Shown in pieces: positions 45,899 to 54,355 of a DNA stretch of 64,000 bases (the first letter of the stretch is position 1; every line of letters begins with the position of its first letter). The notes under the pieces were generated by a model that ran no database searches, was not told the DNA's origin, and saw only the letters and a program-made list of their open reading frames with translations. Made by a program: the position numbers and the translations under genes. Source of the DNA: Oligoflexia bacterium (lineage in GTDB: Bacteria > Bdellovibrionota_G > JALEGL01); the NCBI GenBank assembly GCA_035326705.1, contig DAOLES010000002.1:311990-375989 (forward strand), read 5' to 3'.

Positions 45899-46163
45899 AT
45901 GTGATGTCCTTTCAAAGGTAATTTTTTTTACTGTTTCATTCAATGTAATGATTTTTTGTATTAAACACTGCTATCTTAAGTTAGGTCTAAGTAAAATTTA
46001 TAACAGGTATTTGGTCAATATTTAAATTACTAACATAGATTATTGTTCTTGAAAATAGATATACTTTTTAACTTTTCTGATTAACACCAATAGAATATGT
46101 CTTTCCGCGATCATCTTCACAATACATATCACACTCAAAGCCATAAGCTTGAGTTTATGATAT

Positions 46164-47057
46164 TCATCTTGGAAGTTTTTTTTGACCTTTTCTTTTTCCA
46201 TCACGATTAAAATGTTCTAACAAAGCGTTGAGTTGGGCACCCAATAACAGAACAAAGCCGCAGCTATTCAACCAAAACATAAAAACAATAAACCCACCTA
46301 TACTGCCATAAACTTTGCCAAAGCTGTTAAAATTAATGAGGTAAAGATTGAGCCCTAAAGTTACAACAATGGTTAAAAAAGACCCCAAAACGCTTCCAGG
46401 TGTAATAAAGCGGAATTTTTGTTGTACATTGGGTCCATAATAATAAATGAGAGCAAACGCAGTGCATATAATCAAGAATACAAAAAGCCATTTAACAACA
46501 AATAAAAAAGATAAAAGCAGCCAAGACATTGCAAAGTTTTCTTGTAAATATGACCATATGTTTTCGCTAATGATAATAATTGAGAATGTACTCAACAGCA
46601 TAAGCACAAAAACCGCCATTAAACTCAAGGCGGTTAATCTTGTTTTTATAAAGTCTCTTGCCTCTTTGACTTTATAAGTTACGTTTAACTGATCAATAAC
46701 AGCGGCCAAGCCACTGGAAGCTGACCAAACGGCAACAGCAAAACCAAAAGATAGCAAAGCAACACCGCCGTCTTTGGTTAACTCTTCAATAAAAGATTCA
46801 AACATCATTTTAGCATCACCGGGCAACAATGTTTGTATGGAATAAATTGCGGTGTTTTGTAACTTGTTAAAACCTAAAAATGAAAAAAGACCCAACAAAA
46901 AAATAAATGCAGGAAAAACAGCAATTGTTAAATAATAGGCTAAGGCAGCAGAGGCTTTTAATATGCTATCTTTTTGAATTTCATTAAAAAATCTGACGGC
47001 AAAAAATTTCCAGGAAACCGTTAGCTTAAAAACAGATATTTTTTTTTTATCTTTCAT
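46164..47057 (-). CDS. YihY/BrkB-family membrane protein
   Basis: This 297-residue inner-membrane protein has about six hydrophobic segments. It has the YihY features ALAYYLTIAVFPAFIFLLG, WSASSGLAAVIDQLN and YYYGPNV, and ends with GGFIVFMFWLNSCGFVLLLGAQLNA. The function is not established; the old RNase BN label is wrong for this family. The C-terminal tail is strongly basic. It stands alone between non-coding stretches of about 220 and 316 bp. Confidence 0.88.
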   Translation of the reverse strand: MKDKKKISVFKLTVSWKFFAVRFFNEIQKDSILKASAALAYYLTIAVFPAFIFLLGLFSFLGFNKLQNTAIYSIQTLLPGDAKMMFESFIEELTKDGGVALLSFGFAVAVWSASSGLAAVIDQLNVTYKVKEARDFIKTRLTALSLMAVFVLMLLSTFSIIIISENIWSYLQENFAMSWLLLSFLFVVKWLFVFLIICTAFALIYYYGPNVQQKFRFITPGSVLGSFLTIVVTLGLNLYLINFNSFGKVYGSIGGFIVFMFWLNSCGFVLLLGAQLNALLEHFNRDGKRKGQKKLPR

Positions 47058-47373
47058 CTTTTAAAAAATAGATTTATTCAGATTAAAATACTCAATACTA
47101 CTCAGTAGTTTATTACCAAATTAATAACCATAAAACCATTCAAAGCTTGGGTTTGTTTCTTTTCATTTTGTATAGATGTTCTTGCACTATATTATTCAAG
47201 CACTCAGAAAAACTATTAATAGATGATACAGGCTACTTAAGGGGTTATTTTGATGAAACTATATCTAAGCAGTTTAAGTTCTTATTATGAATAAAACTTA
47301 CATCAATATTTAACTGCATTCCTCAGTCCTTAGAGTTTTTATCTAAATTATAAGTTGGTAATGCACAATAGAG
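47058..47373. other. 316-bp intergenic stretch
   Basis: No convincing gene is seen. It holds the palindrome ACTACTCAGTAGT near 47097 and a 13-codon plus-strand frame at 47253-47294 (MKLYLSSLSSYYE) with AAGGGG 8 bases upstream. That frame may be a remnant or chance. Confidence 0.4.
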
Positions 47374-47682
47374 TTACTGTTTAAGGTAATCTGCAGTTTT
47401 TTTCATTTCTATTTTTCTAACTGTATTTTGATTTTTAGAAGTTTTAAAAAAGAGGCTAAAGCTTTTGTCTTTGTTGGCTTTAATTACTTTTCTTAAGACG
47501 TCCGGAGAGTTAACATGAGCAGGAATAATAAACTCTTGTTCAGAGCTACATACAACAAGAGCAGAACTGTCTTCATTTAAAGTGTATTCAAGGGGAAGGC
47601 ATACATGCAATTCACTGGCAAAGCCAGAGCCCATCAAAAACAACACTGTCAAAAAGCTTAATTTAACTATAAAAGTTTTCAA
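47374..47682 (-). CDS. small exported protein of unknown function
   Basis: This 102-residue protein has a signal peptide (LSFLTVLFLMGSGFASE) and a mature part of about 80 residues with two cysteines (HVCLPLEY; VVCSSEQEF), which could form a disulfide in the periplasm. The C-terminus is Lys-rich. No family is recognised and no partner gene is near. Confidence 0.6.
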   Translation of the reverse strand: MKTFIVKLSFLTVLFLMGSGFASELHVCLPLEYTLNEDSSALVVCSSEQEFIIPAHVNSPDVLRKVIKANKDKSFSLFFKTSKNQNTVRKIEMKKTADYLKQ

Positions 47683-47884
47683 TACTTTATTATAGCATAA
47701 ATGCAGGACAAAAGTTCAAGGTTTTATTTGCGTCGTGTCATTCAAGCGTCTAATAAATATTTGATTTTATTGATTTATTTAGTAAGGTTTTATGCGTTTG
47801 AATTATAATGTTAATAATAAGCAGTATGGTCCTCAATTTCTTAACATTGACAAAGTTGATGAAATCAAATAGACTCAACGCGTT

Positions 47885-48526
47885 ATGATGAAATTTAAAA
47901 GAGTAAGGGCGTTTTTATTATTATTGTTTTTGATTTATATAAATAAAGCGTACACACAAGAATCTTTAATTGATCAGTATAGAACTGTTATGGAAGGTAA
48001 CAGAAGCAGTATAGAACAAGTTCAGGATCAATCTCTGTCTATTGATGATTTTTCTTACCAAATGCTTGAGTTAGCTTTTCCAGATAATCATAGCGAATAC
48101 ATTATGCCTCTTAACTTATTGGAAATGAATGCTGAGCAAAAAACTTCATTCTTAAATTTTGATAATATAAAACCAACAATTTTAGATGAGGCGCAAGTCT
48201 ATGTGCTTATTTATGGAATCAGAAATGTCGGTCATTTTGGTCTTGCACATAGAGTTTTGATCATAAAGGATTCGGAAGTTACCTTTTTAGGTAAACATGG
48301 AGATCTATATCCAATTAATGGGAGTCAACTGCATGACAAGAAGTCTTTGATTATGAGTGATGAGGATGATCGTCGTTTAGCAATCAGTGGCTTAAATAAT
48401 TTAAAAGTAAGACTTGATAAACCTAGCCGTATTATAATGGATAAAATGCAGCAGCGCATACCAGAATATTTTACAAATAAGTTTTCAGATTATCTCATTG
48501 GGCTTGATCTTTGGTCTGTAGAATAA
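47885..48526 (+). CDS. exported protein of unknown function
   Basis: This 213-residue protein (ATG 47885 or 47888) has a signal peptide (FLLLLFLIYINKAYTQ). The mature part is mixed alpha-beta, with VYVLIYGIRNVGHFGLAHRV and LIIKDSEVTFLGKHGDLYP as the clearest strands. No domain is recognised. It is monocistronic and followed by a weak hairpin and a dispersed repeat. Confidence 0.6.
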   Translation: MMKFKRVRAFLLLLFLIYINKAYTQESLIDQYRTVMEGNRSSIEQVQDQSLSIDDFSYQMLELAFPDNHSEYIMPLNLLEMNAEQKTSFLNFDNIKPTILDEAQVYVLIYGIRNVGHFGLAHRVLIIKDSEVTFLGKHGDLYPINGSQLHDKKSLIMSDEDDRRLAISGLNNLKVRLDKPSRIIMDKMQQRIPEYFTNKFSDYLIGLDLWSVE

Positions 48527-48560
48527 AAATAAAACCAATAAACTGAAAGCTTTGTATTTG

Positions 48561-48582
48561 TAAGAGACACCAGGTTCTCTTA
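48561..48582 (+). terminator. weak hairpin after the 47885 gene
   Basis: TAAGAGA and TCTCTTA form a 7-bp stem with an 8-base loop, followed 13 bases later by seven T residues. The gap to the T-run makes termination uncertain. Confidence 0.35.
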
Positions 48583-48597
48583 ATTGAATTAGTAGTT

Positions 48598-48637
48598 TTT
48601 TTATTAAGAGTACAGAGTGTGTCTAAGGATTTAAAAA
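48598..48637. repeat. dispersed repeat copy B (GTGTGTC element end)
   Basis: Forty bases here match 33 of 40 positions at 54140-54179, including ATTA and the core GTGTGTC. The other end of the element is not seen here, so this is probably a decayed or one-ended copy. Confidence 0.55.
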
Positions 48638-48750
48638 GGGGGTTTTAAATCTCAAAACAACAAGTACCATTAAATTCAATGTCATCAACTAAAGATCATG
48701 TAGTAGAGACATTAGACTGTCTTTTGAATTAATGTTAGTGTGAGATCATT

Positions 48751-49146
48751 ATGGACATGTCTTCTTGGTATCAGAGTTTACTTAAGCCTGACTGGGCACC
48801 GCCGGCATGGGTGTTTGGTCCGGTGTGGACGTTTTTATATGTTTTAATCATTATTTCATTCTCTTATGTTGGCTTTTTAGCCTTTAAGAAAAAAATTGGC
48901 TTCATCATTCTCTTACCTTTTTTACTGAACATCATCTTTAATCTTTTATTCACACCCCTTCAGTTTTCTTTGCATAACAATGTTTTGGCTTTGTTGGATG
49001 TGATCTTGGTTTTTCTGACCCTCATCTGGGCCATGATTGTGATTTATCCCTTTGCCCAATGGGTGACTTGGATTCAGATACCTTATTTATTATGGGTATC
49101 ATTTGCAATGCTTCTCCAAGCAAGCATCACTTATCTCAACAGATAG
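48751..49146 (+). CDS. TspO/MBR-family protein, short form
   Basis: This 131-residue membrane protein has the family signature WAPPAWVFGPVWTFLYVLI near the N-terminus and QWVTWIQIPYLLWVSFA towards the end. Normal TspO has five membrane helices and about 150-160 residues. Here the first helix is missing, because the protein starts at the loop just before the WxPPxWVFGPVW motif. TspO binds tetrapyrroles and lipids and is linked to stress and porphyrin handling. The next upstream in-frame region offers no obvious extension. Confidence 0.85.
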   Translation: MDMSSWYQSLLKPDWAPPAWVFGPVWTFLYVLIIISFSYVGFLAFKKKIGFIILLPFLLNIIFNLLFTPLQFSLHNNVLALLDVILVFLTLIWAMIVIYPFAQWVTWIQIPYLLWVSFAMLLQASITYLNR

Positions 49147-49213
49147 ATCAACGCTGTGTTAGCATGCAACATAAGTGGCTAAAAAATCTACTGCCAAGCA
49201 TTAAATACTATCC

Positions 49214-50446
49214 TTAGGCAGGCTTATTGGATTGCAGCAGCTGTTGAAAATCATGACCAGAGGGTTCTTGAAAAGCACGCAGGCCAAATACTGAAATACA
49301 GGCCAAAAGGTGATCAAAAATATCGGATTGAATATTCTCATAGATGATCCAATCTGTTTGTGAACTAAATATGTAGAGTTCTAGGGGCAAGCCTTTTGAG
49401 CTGGGTTGCAGCTGCCTAACCAAAAAGGTCATGTTTTGATTGAGGTCTGGGTGGGTTTTTAAATAAGCAATAATATAGGCTCTAAAAGTCCCTATGTTGG
49501 TCAGTTGTCTATTATTTATGTTTTGTTCTGGAGTGCTGCGCTCAAAGCCCCCCAGCTCTTGCTCTTTGCTTTCTAAATAATCTTTAAGGACAGCAATGTT
49601 TTTAAATTTTTCTATGTCCTGTTGACTCAAAAAATGAATGCTAGAAATATCAATTAAAATAGACCGCTTGATCCGGCGGCCTTTGGCTTCTTGCATGCCG
49701 CGCCAGTTTTTAAATGAGTCAGAAATAAGCGCGTAGGCCGGAATGGTGGTGATGGTTTTATCCCAGTTTTGCACGCGGATGGTGGTGAGAGAGACATCGG
49801 TTACATCACCATCGGCGCCGTATTTGGGCATTTCAATCCAATCACCTTTTCTTACCATATCTAATGAAGAAAGCTGAATACTGGCCACCAAGCCTAAAAT
49901 GGTATCTTTAAAAATAAGAAGCAGCACGGCTGTCATGGCACCCAGGCCGCTTAAGAAAATAAGCGGCGATTTTCCAAGCAGCAGGGATAAAATAAGAATA
50001 ATGCTGATAAAAACAAATAAAATTTTTAAGGCTTGCGCCACACTTTTAATGGGTTTGTTTTTTAAGGCATCAAGCCTCTGGGCAATGTGTTCAAATACAG
50101 AGATTAAAGAAAAAACAACCAAACAGGAAACAATGACAAAATAAGCTTGGCAGCCTCTGATAAGGATTTCATACAAAGCCGTGGAGGGCGGGCTTATCCA
50201 AGCCGCACTGTTAAAGACAATCAGGCAAGGAAGGTATTGAGCCGCCCGTCTAAAAAACCTTTGCGATACAAATAAATCATCCCATTTAATGTGGGTTTTC
50301 TGGGTGAGCTTGGTGGTGGCTCTGAGCAAGATAAACTGCAGAATCCGTTTAAACAGATAGGCCAAAGAGAAAACAAGCAAAATTTTAAGCAGGGTAAAAA
50401 CCAGCGCGTCTTGTTTTAAATACGATACAACCGTTTCAAAGCTCAT
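49214..50446 (-). CDS. ybdG: MscS-family mechanosensitive channel, YbdG-like
   Basis: This 410-residue protein has about five N-terminal hydrophobic segments and an MscS pore helix region (GLGAMTAVLLLIFKDTILGL). The beta domain follows with GDVTDVSLTTIRVQNWDKTI. The stretch FKNWRGMQEAKGRRIKRSI and the C-terminal extension ending in a GHDFQQLL motif fit the YbdG (MscM) subfamily rather than short MscS. It should open under membrane tension to release solutes. GC content is visibly higher than in the reverse-transcriptase gene next to it. Confidence 0.88.
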   Translation of the reverse strand: MSFETVVSYLKQDALVFTLLKILLVFSLAYLFKRILQFILLRATTKLTQKTHIKWDDLFVSQRFFRRAAQYLPCLIVFNSAAWISPPSTALYEILIRGCQAYFVIVSCLVVFSLISVFEHIAQRLDALKNKPIKSVAQALKILFVFISIILILSLLLGKSPLIFLSGLGAMTAVLLLIFKDTILGLVASIQLSSLDMVRKGDWIEMPKYGADGDVTDVSLTTIRVQNWDKTITTIPAYALISDSFKNWRGMQEAKGRRIKRSILIDISSIHFLSQQDIEKFKNIAVLKDYLESKEQELGGFERSTPEQNINNRQLTNIGTFRAYIIAYLKTHPDLNQNMTFLVRQLQPSSKGLPLELYIFSSQTDWIIYENIQSDIFDHLLACISVFGLRAFQEPSGHDFQQLLQSNKPA

Positions 50447-50640
50447 AGCTTACATAGATACTATGGCTATGCTCAGATTAAAAATAATTCAGAGCAGATA
50501 GAAAAAAAGTCGAAGTGTTTTTGGGCTTTATGGCCAATTAGAGGCAAATCAAACTAAGTAGAAATAAAAAAACACAATGTATGTCGCTATTTAACCTACT
50601 GTATTAGAAAAAACGCCAAGCACGTTGGTCCTTAAATTAT

Positions 50641-50665
50641 AATTCAGTTGACTGTCCCCGTAATT
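50641..50665 (+). repeat. left terminal inverted repeat of the RT cassette
   Basis: The core GACTGTCCCC is preceded by ATTCAGTT and followed by GTAATT. It matches the inverted right repeat at 21 of 24 positions. Confidence 0.7.
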
Positions 50666-50785
50666 TTTTTTTGCTAAAAAAATAGTAGATTCTTGTCCAA
50701 AATAAATGATTTTTTTTGAACTTATTGGAAAAGTCCTTTTTATTTTTATTCCCCGAAGTAACCGGGTACTTTTTTACTTTTTTTG
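50666..50785 (+). other. leader of the RT gene, possible template or guide RNA
   Basis: This AT-rich leader contains a possible stem (CCAA/TTGG around 50700-50728) and a terminator-like hairpin AAGTA-ACCGGG-TACTT followed by four or more T residues at 50756-50775, well before the RT start. Many antiviral RT systems carry a non-coding RNA beside the gene; the hairpins are weak here and the assignment is speculative. Confidence 0.3.
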
Positions 50786-50843
50786 CGAAAGATTTTACGA
50801 TTTTAAATTGTATTTATGTACCAATATGAGTTATTTTTTATAA

Positions 50844-52352
50844 ATGGAAAAGAATATAAATAAAAAAGTTTCAGACCTTGATCATGAAACTGCAAAAAAT
50901 TTTTTTCTAAAAGAAAAAATTTATTGCAGAGTTGGTATACCTTCATATTATAAGTTTTCAAATCTTTTAAATGATATTGATAATCATTTAAAAAGCTTTA
51001 AAATCGATGATATAAAAGAAACGCTATTTGATAAAAAAAATGACCCAAAGAATTTCGAAGAAGTTAACTATCGTTTAGACATAAATAAAGATGGACGTTT
51101 TTCTTGGAGAAGACAAGAAATTATTAACCCGATTCTATATATTTGGTTAGTGAGGGTAATAACAGAAGAAAATAACTGGAAAATAATCAAACACAAATTT
51201 AGTGAATGGAGTAAAAATGATAAGATTATTAGTACAAGTATTCCTATATACTCGGAAGATAAGGATTACCTGTCATCAGTTTTGTCAAGTTGGTATAAAA
51301 ATGTAGAACAGAGGTCTTTAGAATTAGGTTTGAAGTATAGATATTATGCTAAAACAGATATTAGTAATTGCTACCCATCATTTTATACGCACTCGATACC
51401 ATGGGCTTTACATTCAAAATCAGAAGCAAAAAAATATAGAAAAGAGAATGATTTACTTGGAAATAATATTGACAATATAATTCAAAGAATGCAGTACGGC
51501 CAAACAAATGGCATTCCACAAGGGTCAGTTTTAATAGATTTTATTGCTGAGATTATATTTTGTGCATTAGATGAAGAGATAATGAAAAACATCGGAGATG
51601 GTGGTGAGTTTAAAATAATTAGGTATCGTGATGACTATAGAGTTTTTGCAAATGATGAGTTATTAATTGAGAAAATTTTGAAAAAAATCTCGAGTTCTCT
51701 TTCTGAGTATGGATTAAGTTTAAATAGTCATAAAACTAAATTTGAACATGATCTTATCAAACATTCGATAAAAGAAGATAAGCTGTTTTGGACTTTAAAT
51801 TTTAAAACTATACAACCTATCAAAGACGAAATTTTGTTTATATATGACTTTTCAAAAAAATATCCTAATTCTGGAAGATTACGCAAAGCTCTAAGCGATT
51901 TTCATAAAAAACTTATAAAAATATGTTGTTATAAGAATATAAATATCAAAGTTTTAATAAGTATAGTTACAAATATTGGGGTATCTAATCCTTCTGTTTG
52001 TCCAGAGATTTGTGCAATTTTAAGTGTGTTGTTAAATAATTGTGAAGATGATAAAAAAAACGACACTTTTAATTCAATAAAAGAAAGGTTTGATGATCTT
52101 CCTAATCGAGAATTTATTGAAATATGGTTATATAGAGTTGCAAAAAAAGCAGATATTGACTTCGAACCTTTTAACAACAAGTTGATAAATAATAAGCATA
52201 AAAAAGTATTGTGGAATATAAATTGGCTTAAAAACAATAAAATTAAAGAAATAATTGAAAATGCACAAATATTTAACCAAGATATTTTTGATGAACTTTC
52301 ATTAGTGATTAAACCCGATGAAATTTCGGCTTTTGATATTAATTCTGAGTAA
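50844..52352 (+). CDS. reverse transcriptase of the antiviral/unknown-group (Abi/DRT-like) type
   Basis: This 502-residue protein has an RT core: motif A AKTDISNCYPSFYTHSIPWA (catalytic Asp172), motif B GIPQGSVLIDFIAEI and motif C RYRDDY (Asp263, Asp264). A thumb-like SLNSHKTKF follows. The last 180 residues are helical, without endonuclease, maturase or integrase motifs. YTHSIPWA and a C-terminal helical domain are features of the Abi/unknown-group RTs, many of which are phage-defence systems (DRT). A group II intron, retron or DGR RT is unlikely. The subgroup is not determined. It is alone in its cassette. Confidence 0.85.
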   Translation: MEKNINKKVSDLDHETAKNFFLKEKIYCRVGIPSYYKFSNLLNDIDNHLKSFKIDDIKETLFDKKNDPKNFEEVNYRLDINKDGRFSWRRQEIINPILYIWLVRVITEENNWKIIKHKFSEWSKNDKIISTSIPIYSEDKDYLSSVLSSWYKNVEQRSLELGLKYRYYAKTDISNCYPSFYTHSIPWALHSKSEAKKYRKENDLLGNNIDNIIQRMQYGQTNGIPQGSVLIDFIAEIIFCALDEEIMKNIGDGGEFKIIRYRDDYRVFANDELLIEKILKKISSSLSEYGLSLNSHKTKFEHDLIKHSIKEDKLFWTLNFKTIQPIKDEILFIYDFSKKYPNSGRLRKALSDFHKKLIKICCYKNINIKVLISIVTNIGVSNPSVCPEICAILSVLLNNCEDDKKNDTFNSIKERFDDLPNREFIEIWLYRVAKKADIDFEPFNNKLINNKHKKVLWNINWLKNNKIKEIIENAQIFNQDIFDELSLVIKPDEISAFDINSE

Positions 52353-52363
52353 AAATAGGAATT

Positions 52364-52387
52364 AATTCGGGGGACAGTCGACTGAAT
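52364..52387 (-). repeat. right terminal inverted repeat of the RT cassette
   Basis: AATTCGGGGGACAGTCGACT plus GAAT, the inverse of the left repeat, begins 11 bp after the RT stop. Confidence 0.7.
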
Positions 52388-52449
52388 AAGAAACAAAGTA
52401 TTTTTTCATTCTAACTTTAAATCAAATTAAACTAGTTTAAGTGGCGTGA

Positions 52450-53793
52450 ATGTGTTTTAACGGGCACGTGACTCAAACTAAATCTGGCAAAGTATTTGCT
52501 GACTATCCTTTAAATGCAAAGCTCTTAAAAGCCTTGCATGATATTTCTTATGTAACGCCCACGCCCATTCAAGAGCAGGCTATTCCTATTCTCATGGCTG
52601 GGCATGATGTGCTTGGTATTGCTCAGACTGGCACCGGCAAAACCGCTTCTTTTTGTCTTCCTATTTTGCATGAACTGGAGCAAAAAAACTTGGGCTTGAT
52701 TCCAAAGCATACGCATGTACTTATTTTAACGCCCACCCGTGAGTTGGCCATTCAGATTTATGATAACCTAGTGGAGTATGGCAAGTACCTAAAGCAAAGC
52801 TATGCCGTGATCTTTGGTGGGGTCAATCAAACACGGCAGGTCAAAGCCTTAAAAAGTGGTGTGGATGTCTTGGTGGCTACACCGGGCCGGCTGTTGGATT
52901 TGATTGAGCAAAAGCATCTTTCATTGCAGAAACTCTCTGTATTTGTTTTGGATGAAGCGGACCGTATGCTGGATATGGGCTTTATTCGGGACATTAAAAA
53001 AATCATTCCCATGCTGCCCAAGCAAAGACGCAATGTCTTTTTTTCTGCCACCATGCCCAAAGAAATCAATGCCCTGGCACAAAAAATCTTGGTCAATCCT
53101 AAAAAAATTGAAGTGACGCCAGAGTCCACAACTGTTGAGTCCATTGAGCAAAGAGTGATGTTTGTTGAGAAAAAAGAAAAAGTAGGGCTGCTCTTGCACT
53201 TATTGAAAGATAAGTCATTTAAAAAGGTTTTGATTTTTGTTGGTATGAAACACATGGCCAACAAAGTGGTAGAGCGCTTGCACAAAAATAAAATTTCTGC
53301 CGCCGCCATTCACGGTAATAAATCACAAGCAGCTCGGCAAAAAGCCATCAAAGACTTTTCCAGCAATAAGGTCAGGGTCTTGGTGGCCACGGACATTGCG
53401 GCCAGAGGCATTGATATTGATGATATCACCCATGTCATCAACTATGACTTACCCAATGAAGCAGAAAGCTATGTGCACCGCATTGGCAGAACAGCCAGAG
53501 CCGGCAAAAATGGCATTGCCATTTCTTTGGTCACCGCAGATGAAAAGTCTTATTTAAAGAACATTGAAAACAAAACCAAGCAGAGCATTGCGGTTGAACA
53601 AGCGCAGCCTTTTCACAGTGATCTGGCGCAAAATGCAGCCGTGGTAAAACCCGGTAAAGCCAAAGCCAAAATTGAGGCCGGTAACAAGGCTAGAAGACCT
53701 AGGAGAAAGAAACCGTTTAAAAGCAAAAACGCAGCAAAAAATGGATCAGCTTCAAAGAGACCATTTAACAAAAAAAACAAGCCCAAGACTTAG
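52450..53793 (+). CDS. rhlE: DEAD-box RNA helicase, RhlE-like
   Basis: This 447-residue helicase has the complete motif set: Q motif with PTPIQEQAIP, Walker A AQTGTGKT, PTRELA, TPGR, DEAD, SAT, then in domain 2 VATDIAARGID and HRIGRTARAG. The C-terminal 60 residues are Lys/Arg/Ala-rich and should bind RNA, as in RhlE. It unwinds short RNA duplexes in ribosome assembly or decay. GTG 52468 could be the true start, because no clear ribosome site precedes the ATG at 52450. GC content is higher than in the preceding RT gene. Confidence 0.92.
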   Translation: MCFNGHVTQTKSGKVFADYPLNAKLLKALHDISYVTPTPIQEQAIPILMAGHDVLGIAQTGTGKTASFCLPILHELEQKNLGLIPKHTHVLILTPTRELAIQIYDNLVEYGKYLKQSYAVIFGGVNQTRQVKALKSGVDVLVATPGRLLDLIEQKHLSLQKLSVFVLDEADRMLDMGFIRDIKKIIPMLPKQRRNVFFSATMPKEINALAQKILVNPKKIEVTPESTTVESIEQRVMFVEKKEKVGLLLHLLKDKSFKKVLIFVGMKHMANKVVERLHKNKISAAAIHGNKSQAARQKAIKDFSSNKVRVLVATDIAARGIDIDDITHVINYDLPNEAESYVHRIGRTARAGKNGIAISLVTADEKSYLKNIENKTKQSIAVEQAQPFHSDLAQNAAVVKPGKAKAKIEAGNKARRPRRKKPFKSKNAAKNGSASKRPFNKKNKPKT

Positions 53794-53808
53794 TGTTAAA
53801 CTTAGCTT

Positions 53809-54054
53809 TTACTCATCTAAGCGTTTAACGTTACTGGATACCTGGCCAGACTCTGGATCTTGAGCAATCATGATTTTAATGGGTCTGCAACATACGTAAC
53901 AGTCTTCTATGTATTGATGGTTTTGTAGAGGATCTGCAGTGCCACCAGCGTTAAGTTCATACACATCCGCACCAACGCTGGTATCAATTTCAATTTCAAA
54001 ATATTCAGCACAGTAGGGGCATTGTATGTTTTGGTATTGAATCCAATCTGACAT
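53809..54054 (-). CDS. CPXCG-motif cysteine-rich protein
   Basis: This 81-residue protein has two CxxC pairs: CPYC at the N-terminus after QYQNIQ, and DCYVCCRPI in the second half. This is the CPXCG-type small zinc-ribbon protein common in Proteobacteria. The acidic middle is variable. Its function is unknown. The ATG at 54054 fits the family start; an in-frame TTG adds six residues. It converges on the helicase gene with 15 bp between stops. Confidence 0.82.
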   Translation of the reverse strand: MSDWIQYQNIQCPYCAEYFEIEIDTSVGADVYELNAGGTADPLQNHQYIEDCYVCCRPIKIMIAQDPESGQVSSNVKRLDE

Positions 54055-54139
54055 GAAAGTGTATATGCCCAAGTTGAGATGGGATTGTCAAATTTGTGAT
54101 CAGGTGTCATAGACGGGTGCTTAGACTATAAGAGATCAG

Positions 54140-54310
54140 TTTTTATTAGGAATACACAGTGTGTCCCAGGATTTCAAAGCCTCTTTTGGCAGATCTAGAC
54201 CAAAAAACAAATGATCCACATAAAGACACATAGGTTCAATTCTATTTATAATGCATAGCTCAAATCATATGAAAAAGGAGTAAGTTTTTGGGGACACACA
54301 ATGTTTTATA
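54140..54310. mobile_element. MITE-like element with GTGTGTCCC ends
   Basis: The left end has ACACAGTGTGTCCC and the right end the inverse GGGGACACACAATGT, about 150 bp apart. Nothing inside codes for protein. The left 40 bases (54140-54179) match 33 of 40 positions near 48598. It is a candidate non-autonomous repeat unit, related at its ends by the GTCCC core to the RT cassette and the unit to its right. Confidence 0.5.
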
Positions 54311-54355
54311 ATTTCATTATCTTTGATCTAGATAATTTTAATTCAGGCACCCACC

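Larger units (their letters stand above)
50641..52387 (+). mobile_element. single-gene reverse-transcriptase cassette with terminal inverted repeats
   Basis: About 1.75 kb lie between ATTCAGTTGACTGTCCCC on the left and the inverted copy of ATTCAGTCGACTGTCCCC on the right. Over 24 bp, 21 positions match. The unit holds only a reverse transcriptase gene, with a 178-bp leader on one side and 11 bp between stop and right repeat on the other. The interior is far more AT-rich than the YbdG and helicase genes that flank it. No transposase is inside, so movement would depend on an enzyme in trans. I see no clear target duplication. Confidence 0.6.

Noticed and set aside
50844..52352. Retron, group II intron or DGR origin for the RT
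   Set aside because: No maturase/endonuclease domain, no variable-repeat target and no msr/msd-like paired inverted repeats next to the gene. The YTHSIPWA context fits Abi/unknown-group RTs better.
52827..53309. Long antisense frame opposite the DEAD-box helicase gene
   Set aside because: The helicase motifs are all on the plus strand; the antisense frame has no domain and arises from codon bias.
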